NCBI GenBank assembly: GCA_012845835.1
Contig: JABAKD010000021.1
Coordinates: 7,647,006-7,711,005 of the forward strand
From: Undaria pinnatifida
Lineage: Eukaryota; Sar; Phaeophyceae; Laminariales; Alariaceae
DNA length: 64,000 nucleotides
Direction: 5' to 3'
Position 1 is the first letter of the stretch; each line of letters begins with the position of its first letter. Of this stretch, positions 37,701 through 47,086 are shown piece by piece. The translations under genes and the position numbers were made by a program. Under the pieces are notes generated by a model. The model ran no database searches and was not told the DNA's origin. It saw only the letters and a list, made by a program, of their open reading frames with translations.

Positions 37701-40700
37701 GCTTCGAGATACTTGCGTTATAGTACGGACGCATGGCACATGCTACTATTGTAATAGTACGGGAGAGGTGCGCCAATTTCTTTCTGAGGCCCCGTACTTA
37801 ACGCCGTTACAACCGGAAACCCTGGAACACATTTACTTCAAGTTAGTATAGGGAGGGATTTTGGGGCTCTAAAGGGGTTACGGAGCTCCATACCCCACCA
37901 AAAACACTGGTTATGAGGAAAATGAAAGTTCAACTCCATGAACAATTTCATAATGTCCTACAGTAGGTTCAAAAAAAAAATGCAAAGCAAGGTTTAAGAT
38001 TCCATGAGGAAAAAACAACTTCAACCCGATGAAAAATCTCATAATTTCCTCGACATTTTTTTTATTATTTTAGCCGAACAAGAATGACAATTCCAGCGGT
38101 ACTAGGTTGAGAAGTCTCCTAACTCGGAAAAAAAAAGTCAAAATGTGCTACCTCTGTCTTACGAGGCGCCGCATCCCTTACCCCTTTAGCCCGGACTGCC
38201 CGTTCGGCCGGTGCTGTGATCGTCATACCACCATTTCGACGTTTTTTTTTCCATCTGAAGGCCCAAAGGTGCAAATACTTCAACAAACTCTACGCCCAAC
38301 GTCAGTGGGAGAGGCGGCAGGCGTGGGCATGGCATGGCACGGCATAGGATGGCATGGGACGGGGACGGACATTACTTAGCAAGAACACTTTACGCACTTT
38401 AAACAGCACTACAGCGGTACATGCAACAGCAAAATAAGTCGGTCGTCAAACTAGTTCGGGCCCGTCAAGATATCGTTAGACTCTAAATATCCATATATTA
38501 GGCGCGTGTTACGATAGGCGTATAACACTTTTGCCGGGCTTCCCACGGGTCGGGTTGCTTCTGGCGGGTCGTCGGGTCGGGTCAGGGTTACCCGGCCCGA
38601 TCCGTGGCATTTGAAAGCCTCCTCATTTCGACCAAACCCTACTGGTGAAAGGTCCGAACATCTCCTGACCCGACCCGATTAGACCCGCGAGTTTTGGAAA
38701 ACCTCCCCACCCGACCCACGGGCCGGAGCTTGACCCGTGGAAAGTCCTGCACTTTTCGGCCAACCAACTCTGATTTACGAGTTCGTATGGGGTTCCTCAT
38801 CTCAACGACTGCAGCACTCCCCAACGTCTTCGGTGTGCCACAACATTTTTCGCTGCCTTCCTAGGTCATGTCATGCTATTGCTATTAATACTCGCGTTAC
38901 GCTTTCGTTTTACCTCAAATTCGGTTTTTGGGCCAAGGACAAAGCTTCTTGACGCCTTTCAGACTTCAGCGGGAAAAAAAATGACGAACGAAACCGACGA
39001 TTGCAGGATCTGCCACACGAAGCTACACGAACTGCTAGCTTACGGGGCGATGTATTTCATGCGGGACTCCAACGCAAAGAGTTGCACGACGCACGCGTAG
39101 AATCAACTATCGTGCTTCGCGCACCCTTGCTAGGACAATTGCCGCATTTGTTATTTGTTGTGTCGCTATGATATACATGTGCCCCAAACGTGTTAAGCGA
39201 AGAGCCTAAAAAACAATACCAGGTAAGGTGCAGCCCTACCGTACTATTTTGGCCAAAATATTTTCTGTATGACGGGGCTCCTTAACCCGAAAACGTCGGG
39301 AAAAAAATAAGTAATATGCCATTTTTTTTTTTCATGATTCTCGGTGTGTACCTAGGCCATGGGACTTTTCCTCCGGTATTTGGCAGCTTTATTTTTCTCC
39401 AAATCAGTTTTTGGGAGAGGTCTTACGCTCCCAAATTGAGGAACCTCAGAAAAAAAGTGGTGCACCTAGAGAGCAAGATTGCCGGCAAGAGTGTAAGAGT
39501 TGTGACCGTGCTCTTTGCGATGGCGTGGCAGGAAGACACAATAAATGTGGCAAACGTCGAAGGCAAAGGAACGGCCGTCCGAGGGCAGCGCATCAGTGGG
39601 TTGACAGAACACGGGAAAACAATGGTACTCGCAGCCGCGATGATGGGACGGGGGTATGAGGACAACGGCACCTCTTCGCATGCCAGTGCATCCATCATGA
39701 GTCATCGAGAACAACAAACACGCGTCTCTTGCGCCACAGCAGTAGCACTCGTTCGTGTCAAAAGCTAGCGTAAAATATTGTAGGCTAGGCCATGCAGGCC
39801 ATACGGCTCCCACTCGGCAACATAATCTAGACCATGCAAATAATTTAGACCAGGGATCTATCTGCCTTGAAATACACAGATAATGAATAGATCATCTATA
39901 AGGATCTGACCTGTCCGATGCGTGGACTACTATAATTTGATGCAGCCACTTCGGGCGAGTCCATCTGCCATGTCCTACCCCCGCAACCAAGTACGCCTAA
40001 CAGTGTTGGACATTGAAACGAAACAAAAATCAGCACCATCGGGGGGAAAAAACTTCGATAACGATAGCGATAACGATAATTATCGTTATCGAATCGAAAC
40101 ACACAAAAAACATCGATACACGATACCATTGCGATGATGAAGGCGAAAACCGACGCCCGAAACCAACAGCCCACCCACCCACCTTCATGTTTTCTACGTA
40201 GCTTTTGTTGCGTCATCAGCACGATAACCAGTATTTTTCGCGTCTCCAGCCCTAACGTTTCGACCACGAGATAACTGTTCTAGGTCCTGCCGTGCTGCGG
40301 CGTAAACGGAGATGCGTACCATGTCTCATGTGCTCGTGCGTAATGTTTTTCAGAATTAGTACTTCACCATTCTGAAAGTGCGAGTGACTGCAGATGTATA
40401 CGACACATACATGCTGCCATAGCACTATGAACTACTGTAGATCTCATATGATATGAACTACAGTGTATATCATATGATTTGCACATACGGTAAACCGGTA
40501 CCCAGTTCCATGTATGATACTGCCGGGCACGATTCCATGAATAACATTTTTTTATGTAGCTATAATAGCCGGGCACAAATAGTGATTTTTCAGATCTATG
40601 TATGATGCTGCCGGGCACGAATCCAATAATCGCATGGGACGTCCCATGGGAACAAGCATCCCATAGGTTGCTTGTTTTATTCTCTTATTTAACTAGAATG

Positions 40701-43700
40701 ATGCTATTATTATATTCATTGACTTTCGACAGCGTTCAGCCTGAGCTTCAACATCGATCACTCATAAATCTATACCACGTAGATTCCTCTGGGATAGACC
40801 ATGGGATACGTTGGTCTCATAGGATGTGCGATCCCTGGACGTCCCATAGAAGCGGTTGTGGGTGGCCCATGGGCTTTGTCATCTCATGGGATATCCTACG
40901 GGATAATGTATGGGACGTCCCTCGCGTTATCACATACCACGTCCCATAGGATCTCCTATGCGATATTCCTTCTTAGGAAAACCTATAGCATATCTCATGG
41001 GAAACGCACAGAAACCCCCCTGGGATAGTCTACTGTATATAACTTTCTATGTGGGATATCCCACGGGCTGTCAAAACATCCCACGGGTTGACCCATGGAC
41101 CGTCCCATGGGATGTCCCAATTTCTCTTAATAACCCCGTGGGATGGTCCATGAAATGAATCCAAACGTATCACAGAACGTTGCATGGGATGCCAAGAATT
41201 ACATGGCTTGACCCACAAGCTGTGTGATGAGTTGCCCAGAGTCCCCTAGTCTAGTAAGAACCCCATGGAACGCCCCATGGCGTGGCAAACATCCTACGGG
41301 CCGTCCAATGGCATGACCCATAGGATGTCTTTCGGATGGTGTTCATCTTGTCGGACAGATCACGGTGCATCCCATGGGATGTAGTACGTCTCATGGGATA
41401 TCACATAATCCCATGTGATTGTCCGTATCTCAGTTGGTATCATACGTCCATTGGGATGCTCATCGCCAGGTGGGGTATTCCATACGACATCATGTGGGAT
41501 GCCCATGGGAGGCTGTTCGTATCATGGGATATCCCATGACCAAATAAATATAATGCCTATGGGAGGTATTTCATCCCACGGGAGATCGCATGGGACATCC
41601 CATACATCCCATGCGATTGTCCATGGGGTGTCGTACATCCCATGGGATGTTCTGTGGGATGTCTCATAACACGACCCATGGGGTGTCGTTTATCGCATGA
41701 GACATCCCAACGGACGTCCTGTGGGTAATCCCACGGAACATTCCGTGGGACATCCCATGGGACATTACATGGGATCCCATGGGATGTCACGGACTCCATA
41801 GGATTCCCTATGAGATGTTCCACGGGACAGCCTATAGCTAAAACGAAATAGCTACCATTAGGATGTCCCAAGGGTTTCCCTATGAGATGTTCCATGTGAT
41901 AACCTCGTGGGATTCCCATAGGACAGCTCATGGGACATCCAATGGTCCTACGGGACATCCCATGGGCACTCTCACGGGCCACCCCTCTTAACGGTTACGG
42001 TGGGTGGCTCTCGTTCGCTGCGACTGTTATTTGTTGCTGTGTTCCCTTTCCCCCTTGGAGCCGTTCTGCTTTCATCGCTATTTTCGGTTCGATAATTTTA
42101 TTCTTTTTAGCGAACGATCTACTGAAACCTACGTACGATCTTCAACACTAAGCAACCTGTCGTCCCGGTGGTCTAGTGGTTACCCTCGAACGCTACTACA
42201 GTAGAGTTGGTTCTGGGGTTCGAATCTCACGTGGGTCGGACTTGTCAGTGTACTGGCAAAAACAAAAATAACTAAAAGGAGTCAACTGCTGAGAGCGCCT
42301 TGCAGCGCGGGTACGCGGTTTCGATGCGAGTCGACGAGAGAAGGAAGGGCTGAAGTCTTCTCGCAATAAAAATGAAGGCACGTACCGTAGTAGGGAGGGA
42401 GGAGAAGAGCCTGCTTAGTGACCCTGGACCTGAGTTACGTCTAGAGAGGGAGAAAGAGAAAGCAAAAGTGCGAAGGTACTAAATGGGAAGAGGCCATCTC
42501 TTAACGTTTCTGGACCCGAAAAGGAAACGTTTTCGGAACGTTTTCGGATCGCAAAACCGGTTCATAAATCATAAAGACCCGACACTGGTGATTTTTCAGG
42601 CTTCCAATTTCGGGTATCGTATTCGGGTCCGCCCCTACCCGGAAATGGGGGTCCAGATTCGGATAAAATCGTATCCGAAAATGGCATCGGGATTTGGATT
42701 TCCACGTATCATGGGAGGCAACAAGCGTGGCAACTATAACAGCCGAAAACACTAGTAGCACAAGACACGAGACACGCACCAGATATATCTATCTGCTGAG
42801 CAAGCAACATGTATCCGAGGCGTACTCGTGCTGCTGCTGGCTGATGTGTCTCGCAACCCACCGGCACGCACCTCGGGCTTCACCACGAGCCGATGGGGTC
42901 GGATAGTGATGGTGACGACTACAAGCACCTTGACATTCTCCTCGCAGTTGTGATCGCAGCATTCGCCAATACATAGCACGCGCTACTTGTCGTCAAGGAC
43001 AAGGACAGCCGGTGTCTTAGACATGCTGAGACATGATGTTGATGCACGAGATCGACAGGAGCGAGGGCGAAGACAACCCTCATCGCGTGAAGCGCATACG
43101 GCGCGTTTTCCCTCGCCCCACCTACAAAGCTCTATCTGCGTGCACTGAGATGCTCTGGTGCGGCGAACTCGCCAAGCACATAGTCGAGCGATCGTCGTGG
43201 TTGGTTTTTTCGCGAGATCTTTGCCCAAAAAGTATTCTGTAAACTCGGGCTTCATTGGAGCTCACCTAACAAGTTGGCCGCCCGGATCTTTGGGGCGGTA
43301 GGCTGTTTGCGTTTGCGAGCAGGAAGCAATTCCTGGTCGGATGAAGGTATGGGTGTAGACCCAACCCACCCCCTAGCCCTAACCCTAACCCTAACTCTAA
43401 CCCTGATCCCAACCCGGACCCAAAACGGGCCAGGAATGGGCGAGAAAAGCGGCTGCGCCGCTTTTGGAAAATTATTTATTATTCCGATCTGCGGACCACC
43501 ACATAGCCCCCGGCCAATGAGAGCTTGAAAACTACCCTCCAAGATCCGGGAGGTCACATTGTTAGGTCTTCTGCTTCATTGTATGGGTTGCCTGTCCGAT
43601 TATGCCTGTCTGGTTCTGCGACCCGAAAATCCATCTCACTTTCGGATTCGGATACGCTATCATCAGGGCCCATTTTATCGAAGGGCATGGAAAGTCGTAT

Positions 43701-46700
43701 CTCGTTTTTTTTTATAATTGAATTAAAATACCAGAAAAATACGACTCTGCTTGTTATCGTGGAACGGTGTAGTGTGCTTTAAAATCAAAAGAAGGAGAAA
43801 CGGTCAACGAACACCCGTGGGCAACGACCGAGGCAAGCGATGGCTCGCGTCTTCCCCGGAGCGCCGCAGCTAGCGGCAGATTGTTTGAGCCAGCAGCGGC
43901 TAGGAGTCTATGGCTCTAGGCGTCTCTTGGGTCGGCTGGCGCAGCCCCATCGCCCCACACGGGCAGCAGCGACGGGGACATAACGGTTGAACTTCTGAGC
44001 GAAGTCATCACGTCGTGGTAGGTCATGTTTCTTTCGAGTTGCAGGGCGATGAAAACTGGGTTTGCGGCCGTCTCGATTGTTTTCGAGGCGTCGCAGGAGG
44101 TCTAGGCTGTGCTAAGGGCTTTCGGAGTTCGCCCTGCCGCTGCTCCGGTGGTCTGACCTCTCGCAATTGTGGCTTTCCGCTTCTCAATCAGCGGACGACA
44201 CTGCATCAATTCGCGTAGCCGGCTTCGGAGACATGAAACATGCCACGTCTACGAGGTAGGTGCAAAAACCCCCCAAATTGAATTCAATTTTCGATGAAAT
44301 TCGACGAAACCAGTCTTGTTTTACTTATTTGTTGCATTTCATTTTTCGTCAAAATTGTGAAAATGCCTGCTCGGTGATTCCTTTTTCGACCAATTAGACG
44401 GAAGTTCAATTCAATTCTAAGGCCATTTCTCATACAGTCGGATTCCGTCAGTCGAAAACGGCCCTTTGCGACTCGATTTTTGTTTCGACTCGATTCTTGT
44501 GGGCCTCCTTCTTATCGACAGTCGAGTCGATTTTATTGTTATTGTGCTCTTGCTGGAGGCGGTTGGTGTGAGGCCAATTATTATACAGTCGGATTCCGTC
44601 AGTCGAAAACAGCCCTTTTCGACTGGACTTTTTTCAACTGGATTCTTCTGGGCCTCCTCCTTATCGTCAGCCAAGTCGATTTTAGAGTGTTTGTGCTCGT
44701 TCTGGAGGTGGTTGGTTTGAGGGAGTACTGCGGTATGGCAATAAAAAATCGGTGGAAGCTCTGTGCTTCGTGCGTTCTCCGCGAGCAACGCGTGATTCAC
44801 GCGCGACGAACCCTCGTCGGAGCGGGTTGGTGGCGTTGGACTTAGCCAAAAGCCGCCAAAGCTACGTTCGTGGCGTTGCACTCGGCCGACAGCCGCCAAA
44901 GCTACAGCAGGCGCAGCCGTTGTTGGCAAAATGTCATCGATACCGCGCACTGCTGCCATCGTGTGATACACGCTGCTGGCGAGCGGAGCTAAAACATGCT
45001 GGCGAGCGGAGCTAAAGCATGCTGGCGAGCGGAGCTAGGAATGCGCCACGCTGACTTGCGGCAAGAAGCAGCAGCAGGGATAGCAGCCAAGCCAGAGTTG
45101 GCACTGCTGTTGTACGATACTGCTGTGTGTTACCTGGTATGGGTGTGTGTTTTGTGGTGGGATGAGCGATGAGATGGGTTCAAAAACCACGTTTAATTTT
45201 TTTCCGACTGACTTTTTCGACTATTAACGCCTTTAGAGCCCCAAAATCTCCCTTTACACAAACTTCAAGAAAAATTGTCACAAAAAGGGTTTCCAGTTGT
45301 AAATGCGTTAATACATACGTAGCGGATCCAGAAACAGCCAATTTTTTCGACTGGATCCACCAGTCAGAAAACTCAGGCCATTTCTTACGCAGTCGGATTT
45401 GTAAGCCGAAAACGGCCTTTTTCGATTGAAGCCCAAATCGGGCTTTCTTACACAGTCGAAAAAGCCTTTCTCGACTAAACTTTTTTCGACTGAGTTTTCC
45501 GACTGTGGGATCCAGTCGAAAAAGTTATATTAACTTTCAAAACTGGGCATTAACTTTTTTGACTGGATCCCCCAGTCGGAAAACTCAGTCGAAAAAGTTT
45601 TACACGTTTTTTTACCCATCGCATCGCTCATCCCACCACCTATTAATAGCACACACCCACACGCCCACACACCCATACCATGTACCACACAGCAGAATCA
45701 TACAAGGCGCTGACGCTGGCTTGGCTTATCACTGCTGCTGCTTCTAGCCGCAAGTCAGCGTGGCGCATTCCTAGCTCCGCTCGCCAACAGCGTGTATCAC
45801 ACGACGGCAGCAGCGCGCGGCACCGATCCCATTTTGCGAACAACGGCTACGCCTGCTGTAGCTTTGGCGGCTCTCGGCAGAGTGCAACTCCACGAACGTA
45901 GCTTTGGCGGCTTTCGGCTATATGCCCAAAACCAACTCGCTGGGACGAGGGTTCGTCGAGCGCGAGCACGCGTTGCTCGCGCAGAACGCGCGAAGCACAG
46001 ACAGAGCTGCCAACCGATTTTCGACTGCCATACAGCAGTACTCCCTCACATCAACTGCCTCTACAAAGATGACAAAAACTATCAAATCGACTCGACTGAC
46101 GATAAGAAGAAGGACCAAAAGAATCCAGTCGAAAAAAAGTCTAGTCGAAAACGGCCGTTTTCGACTGACGGAATCCGATTGTGTAAGAAACGGCCTCAGG
46201 CGAAAAATTTATTCCAAAAATATCTTTTTCGACTGTGTACAAGAAAGCACGATTCGGGCTCCAGTCGAAAAAGGCCGTTTTCGACTGACAAATCCGACTG
46301 TATAAGAATTGGCATAAAACAAAAATCGATTTGCGTTTGTTCATGTTCTTCGATAATACGGGTCCCAAGAGATAAGGCCTGAGCAAAAAAAAGAGGCATG
46401 ATGCTTCATTTCGCGGTTCTTCAGAGCGATTTCACAATTAACTGGGCTACAGCAGAGAAGCAGAGGAGAATCGCAGAATAGCAGGGTTCTGCAAGCACTT
46501 GGTAGTCTAGCTGGAAGTCTAGTCTAGACGAAGAAAGATCGAAAGTACTGCTGTCTGTCAGTACCTGTTACTGCGGTACCAACTGTACTAGTTACACCTG
46601 GTACAGCTGAAATTATAACTGTACATCAGCACTCACTCTTGCATCCAGGGTTTGGTCTTGCGGATGAGATCCAGCTTAGCTTCATCGAAACTATAAAGCG

Positions 46701-46782
46701 CATCACGGGAATCCTTGCAAGGCATAGATGAGTCCATCGATGGGGCAGCCGCTCCCCCACCTCCATATGCTGCATCGGCCAT
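28754..46782 (-). CDS. CSN5: COP9 signalosome subunit 5 (JAMM deneddylase), complete, nine exons, 370 aa
   Basis: Exons are 46782-46637, 37477-37426, 36026-35904, 34685-34587, 34386-34234, 32046-31889, 31194-31074, 30721-30537 and 28829-28754. All have GT/AG borders and compatible phases, giving 371 codons with the stop. CSN5 is the zinc metalloprotease that removes NEDD8 from cullins in the COP9 signalosome. The pre-JAMM segment KPWMQDPKYFKKVKIS is followed by VEIMGMMLGR (catalytic Glu86), FPLPVEGAETKV, GWYHSHPF (His151, His153) and SSTDISTQ (Ser166, Asp169). Then come VDPLRSLAKSRPEFGAFRVY, SMEIEYFMSSL and a C-terminal helix with GQMTQITKSIVFGIK. The loop between the second His and the SxxD is about five residues longer than in animal CSN5. 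Exon 8 can also read through to a TGA at 30521-30523, giving a shorter protein. The gene diverges from the JMJD6-like gene. Intron 1 is 9.2 kb. Confidence 0.92.
28930..29344. repeat. 207-bp tandem duplication
   Basis: Two almost identical copies start ACACTTATCGTGCAG at 28934 and 29141. Because 207 is divisible by three, a minus-strand frame runs through both, producing a duplicated 69-residue hydrophobic peptide. I do not regard this as a gene, since it sits in CSN5 intron 8. Diverged echoes of the unit (CAGCGA-AACATT) follow at 29460, 29990 and 30165. Confidence 0.92.
29591..29760 (+). repeat. three tandem copies of a 59-60-bp unit
   Basis: GAGTGCA-GCTCGTCGTCAACAT followed by ACGCCCG-TCAATGCTCTCGTTA recurs at 29592, 29651 and 29710 with moderate divergence. 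It lies in CSN5 intron 8. Confidence 0.85.
29846..29920 (-). mobile_element. MITE family A fragment
   Basis: The minus strand reads GGCGTGCTTCGATAGGGGTG, then AGCACGTTTTCGTCC, then TTTCTGACCGACGGTGCTTCTTAAC. This is the family A head with substitutions. Confidence 0.6.
29930..30172 (-). pseudogene. two decayed copies of the 3' end of CSN5 exon 8
   Basis: Minus-strand segments 30172-30093 and 29998-29930 repeat the exon 8 end (CGC-CTTTCAAAGACAACACACGG and related). The second keeps a donor-like GTAGGTGAG. Both lie downstream of the exon within intron 8, in the same strand and order, with coding sense lost. Confidence 0.7.
30905..30976 (-). pseudogene. decayed copy of the 3' end of CSN5 exon 7 with splice donor
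   Basis: This aligns base for base to 31070-31141 at roughly 75-80% identity by eye. It includes CTCGGCTCGACCC, CTAGAGAATGAG and the following GTGAAC donor. It lies 165 bp downstream of the real exon in intron 7. Stops break the frame. Confidence 0.85.
31581..31645 (-). pseudogene. decayed copy of the 5' end of CSN5 exon 7 with acceptor
   Basis: The minus strand reads CGATATCGCAACCAACAG, then GTACTATTCCATGTACCACC. This parallels the real CGATATCGCAATCTGCAG then ATACTACTCCATGGAG at the exon 7 acceptor. It is upstream in intron 6 on the same strand and would encode a second RYYSM start. Confidence 0.8.
35270..35903 (-). repeat. array of copies of the CSN5 exon 3-intron 3 junction
   Basis: An ~85-bp unit recurs at about 35653-35735, 35741-35822 and 35828-35912. 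It contains AAACATGCCTGGTAGACTGGCTCT and ends on the exon 3 donor motif ATGCTCACGTCGGTCACG. The last of these is the real junction. Further copies of the exon interior (CGATAAGGGCGCTGAGCGC, then GGCCTC-CCAGCA-CATGCC) occur at 35420-35480, 35555-35615 and 35275-35325. All lie within intron 3, downstream of the exon. Confidence 0.85.
36892..37156 (+). mobile_element. MITE family A, near full-length copy (~265 bp)
   Basis: The head is GGCGTGCTATGGTAGAGGTA and the tail GACGCACCTCTACCGTAG, so the termini form an inverted repeat. Internal landmarks are GTTCCTTAACCCCAAATCGTC, TACCTAGGCCATGGGATTG, AAATCGGTTCTTGG and GGAGCCTCAGAAAAA. It sits in CSN5 intron 2. No coding capacity was found. Confidence 0.75.
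37798..37880. mobile_element. MITE family B copy
   Basis: It starts TTAACGCCGTTACAACCGG and ends GGGCTCTAAAGGGGTTA, matching 12571-12660 over its length. It lies in CSN5 intron 1, 320 bp upstream of exon 2 in the transcript. Confidence 0.75.
38100..38172 (-). mobile_element. possible MITE family A fragment
   Basis: The minus strand has CGCCTCGTAAGACAGAGGTAGCAC, a poly-T stretch and TAGGAGACTTCTCAACC, resembling the family A head at lower similarity. Confidence 0.4.
39230..39480 (+). mobile_element. MITE family A copy
   Basis: Landmarks are CCCTACCGTACTATTTTGG, TGTATGACGGGGCTCCTTAACC, TACCTAGGCCATGGGACTTTT, AAATCAGTTTTTGGGAGAGG and GAGGAACCTCAGAAAAAAAG, in the family A order. It lies in CSN5 intron 1. 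Confidence 0.7.
40610..41990. repeat. 1.4 kb array of palindromic CCCATGGGA / CATCCCATGGGATGTC units
   Basis: Over a hundred spaced copies of TCCCATGGGA and its one-base variants (CCCACGGG, CCTATGGG, CCCATAGG) fill this stretch. They are often joined as GGGACATCCCATGGGACATT. The core is a perfect palindrome containing CCATGG, and the spacing is irregular at 10-30 bp. It lies within CSN5 intron 1. Open frames here are by-products. Confidence 0.9.
42161..42480 (+). mobile_element. tRNA-derived SINE, full copy
   Basis: The head resembles a tRNA, with an A box TGGTCTAGTGG at 42169-42179 and a B box GGTTCGAATCT at 42218-42228. It is followed by a tRNA-unrelated body with GAGTCGACGAG, GGGCTGAAGTCTTCTCGC, AATGAAGGCACGTACCGTAG and GACCTGAGTTACG. 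The same head and body are joined at 63351. A functional tRNA is unlikely because the anticodon arm is disordered. It lies in CSN5 intron 1. Confidence 0.85.
43370..43440 (+). repeat. interstitial telomere-like CCCTAA tract
   Basis: CCCTAGCCCTAACCCTAACC and degenerate continuations run for about 60 bp. Shorter tracts occur near 6710, 9625-9660 and 19975. They are internal to the locus, so they do not mark a chromosome end. Confidence 0.8.
44421..46313. mobile_element. 1.9 kb foldback element with long inverted arms and CAGTCGAAAA motifs
   Basis: The left arm (about 44421-45080) and right arm (about 45640-46313) are imperfect reverse complements over at least 600 bp. For example, GCCAAAGCTACAGCAGGCG is mirrored by CGCCTGCTGTAGCTTTGGC, and GCGCCACGCTGACTTGCGGC by GCCGCAAGTCAGCGTGGCGC. 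The termini read ATACAGTCGGATTCCGTCAG outwards. Short CAGTCGAAAA motifs in both orientations crowd the termini and centre. No transposase is seen. A MITE B is inserted in the centre. The host is CSN5 intron 1. Confidence 0.85.
45224..45311. mobile_element. MITE family B copy inside the foldback centre
   Basis: It starts TTAACGCCTTTAGAGCCCC and ends CAGTTGTAAATGCGTTAA, so it is inverted relative to 12571-12660, with TTAA at both ends. Its position inside the foldback shows that it inserted later. Confidence 0.75.
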
Positions 46783-47086
46783 GGTCAAACCTATTGATAG
46801 TTTGAACAGTGAACTTTGCACCCTTCGAACATTCCTCTACCTTCCCCTATCCCCTTCTCTTACACGACATAAAAATAAGTATACAAACCTTCAATTGTTC
46901 ACCCACAATACACACGCCACGCGAAATATACAAAACCATCGATTCGAAAATCGAAAATCAACAGCAACCAAGACACCACCTCTGTGGTCATCAAGTGCTT
47001 GGTCAGGGCCCGGGTACCCACACAACTCACGCAATACAATACTAGGTCTGACAGCAGTGCCGGACCTTAAAGTCAGCGAGAGAGCG
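46783..47086. promoter_or_regulatory. bidirectional promoter region between CSN5 and the JMJD6-like gene
   Basis: About 300 bp separate the CSN5 start codon (46782, minus) from the chosen start of the JMJD6-like gene (47087, plus). Both 5' UTRs and transcription start sites must therefore lie here or overlap. No firm TATA box was identified. The inference rests on gene arrangement alone. Confidence 0.55.

Noticed and set aside
39411..39768. 150-codon plus-strand frame at 39316-39768
   Set aside because: Its first half is a MITE A copy, and the rest has no recognisable family or splice partner within the CSN5 intron.
42161..42240. Functional tRNA gene suggested by A and B boxes
   Set aside because: The cloverleaf is not convincing in the anticodon arm, and the same head is fused to the same body at 63351, which marks a SINE.
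43370..43440. Chromosome end marked by CCCTAA repeats
   Set aside because: The tract is short, degenerate and lies inside a CSN5 intron, so it is interstitial.
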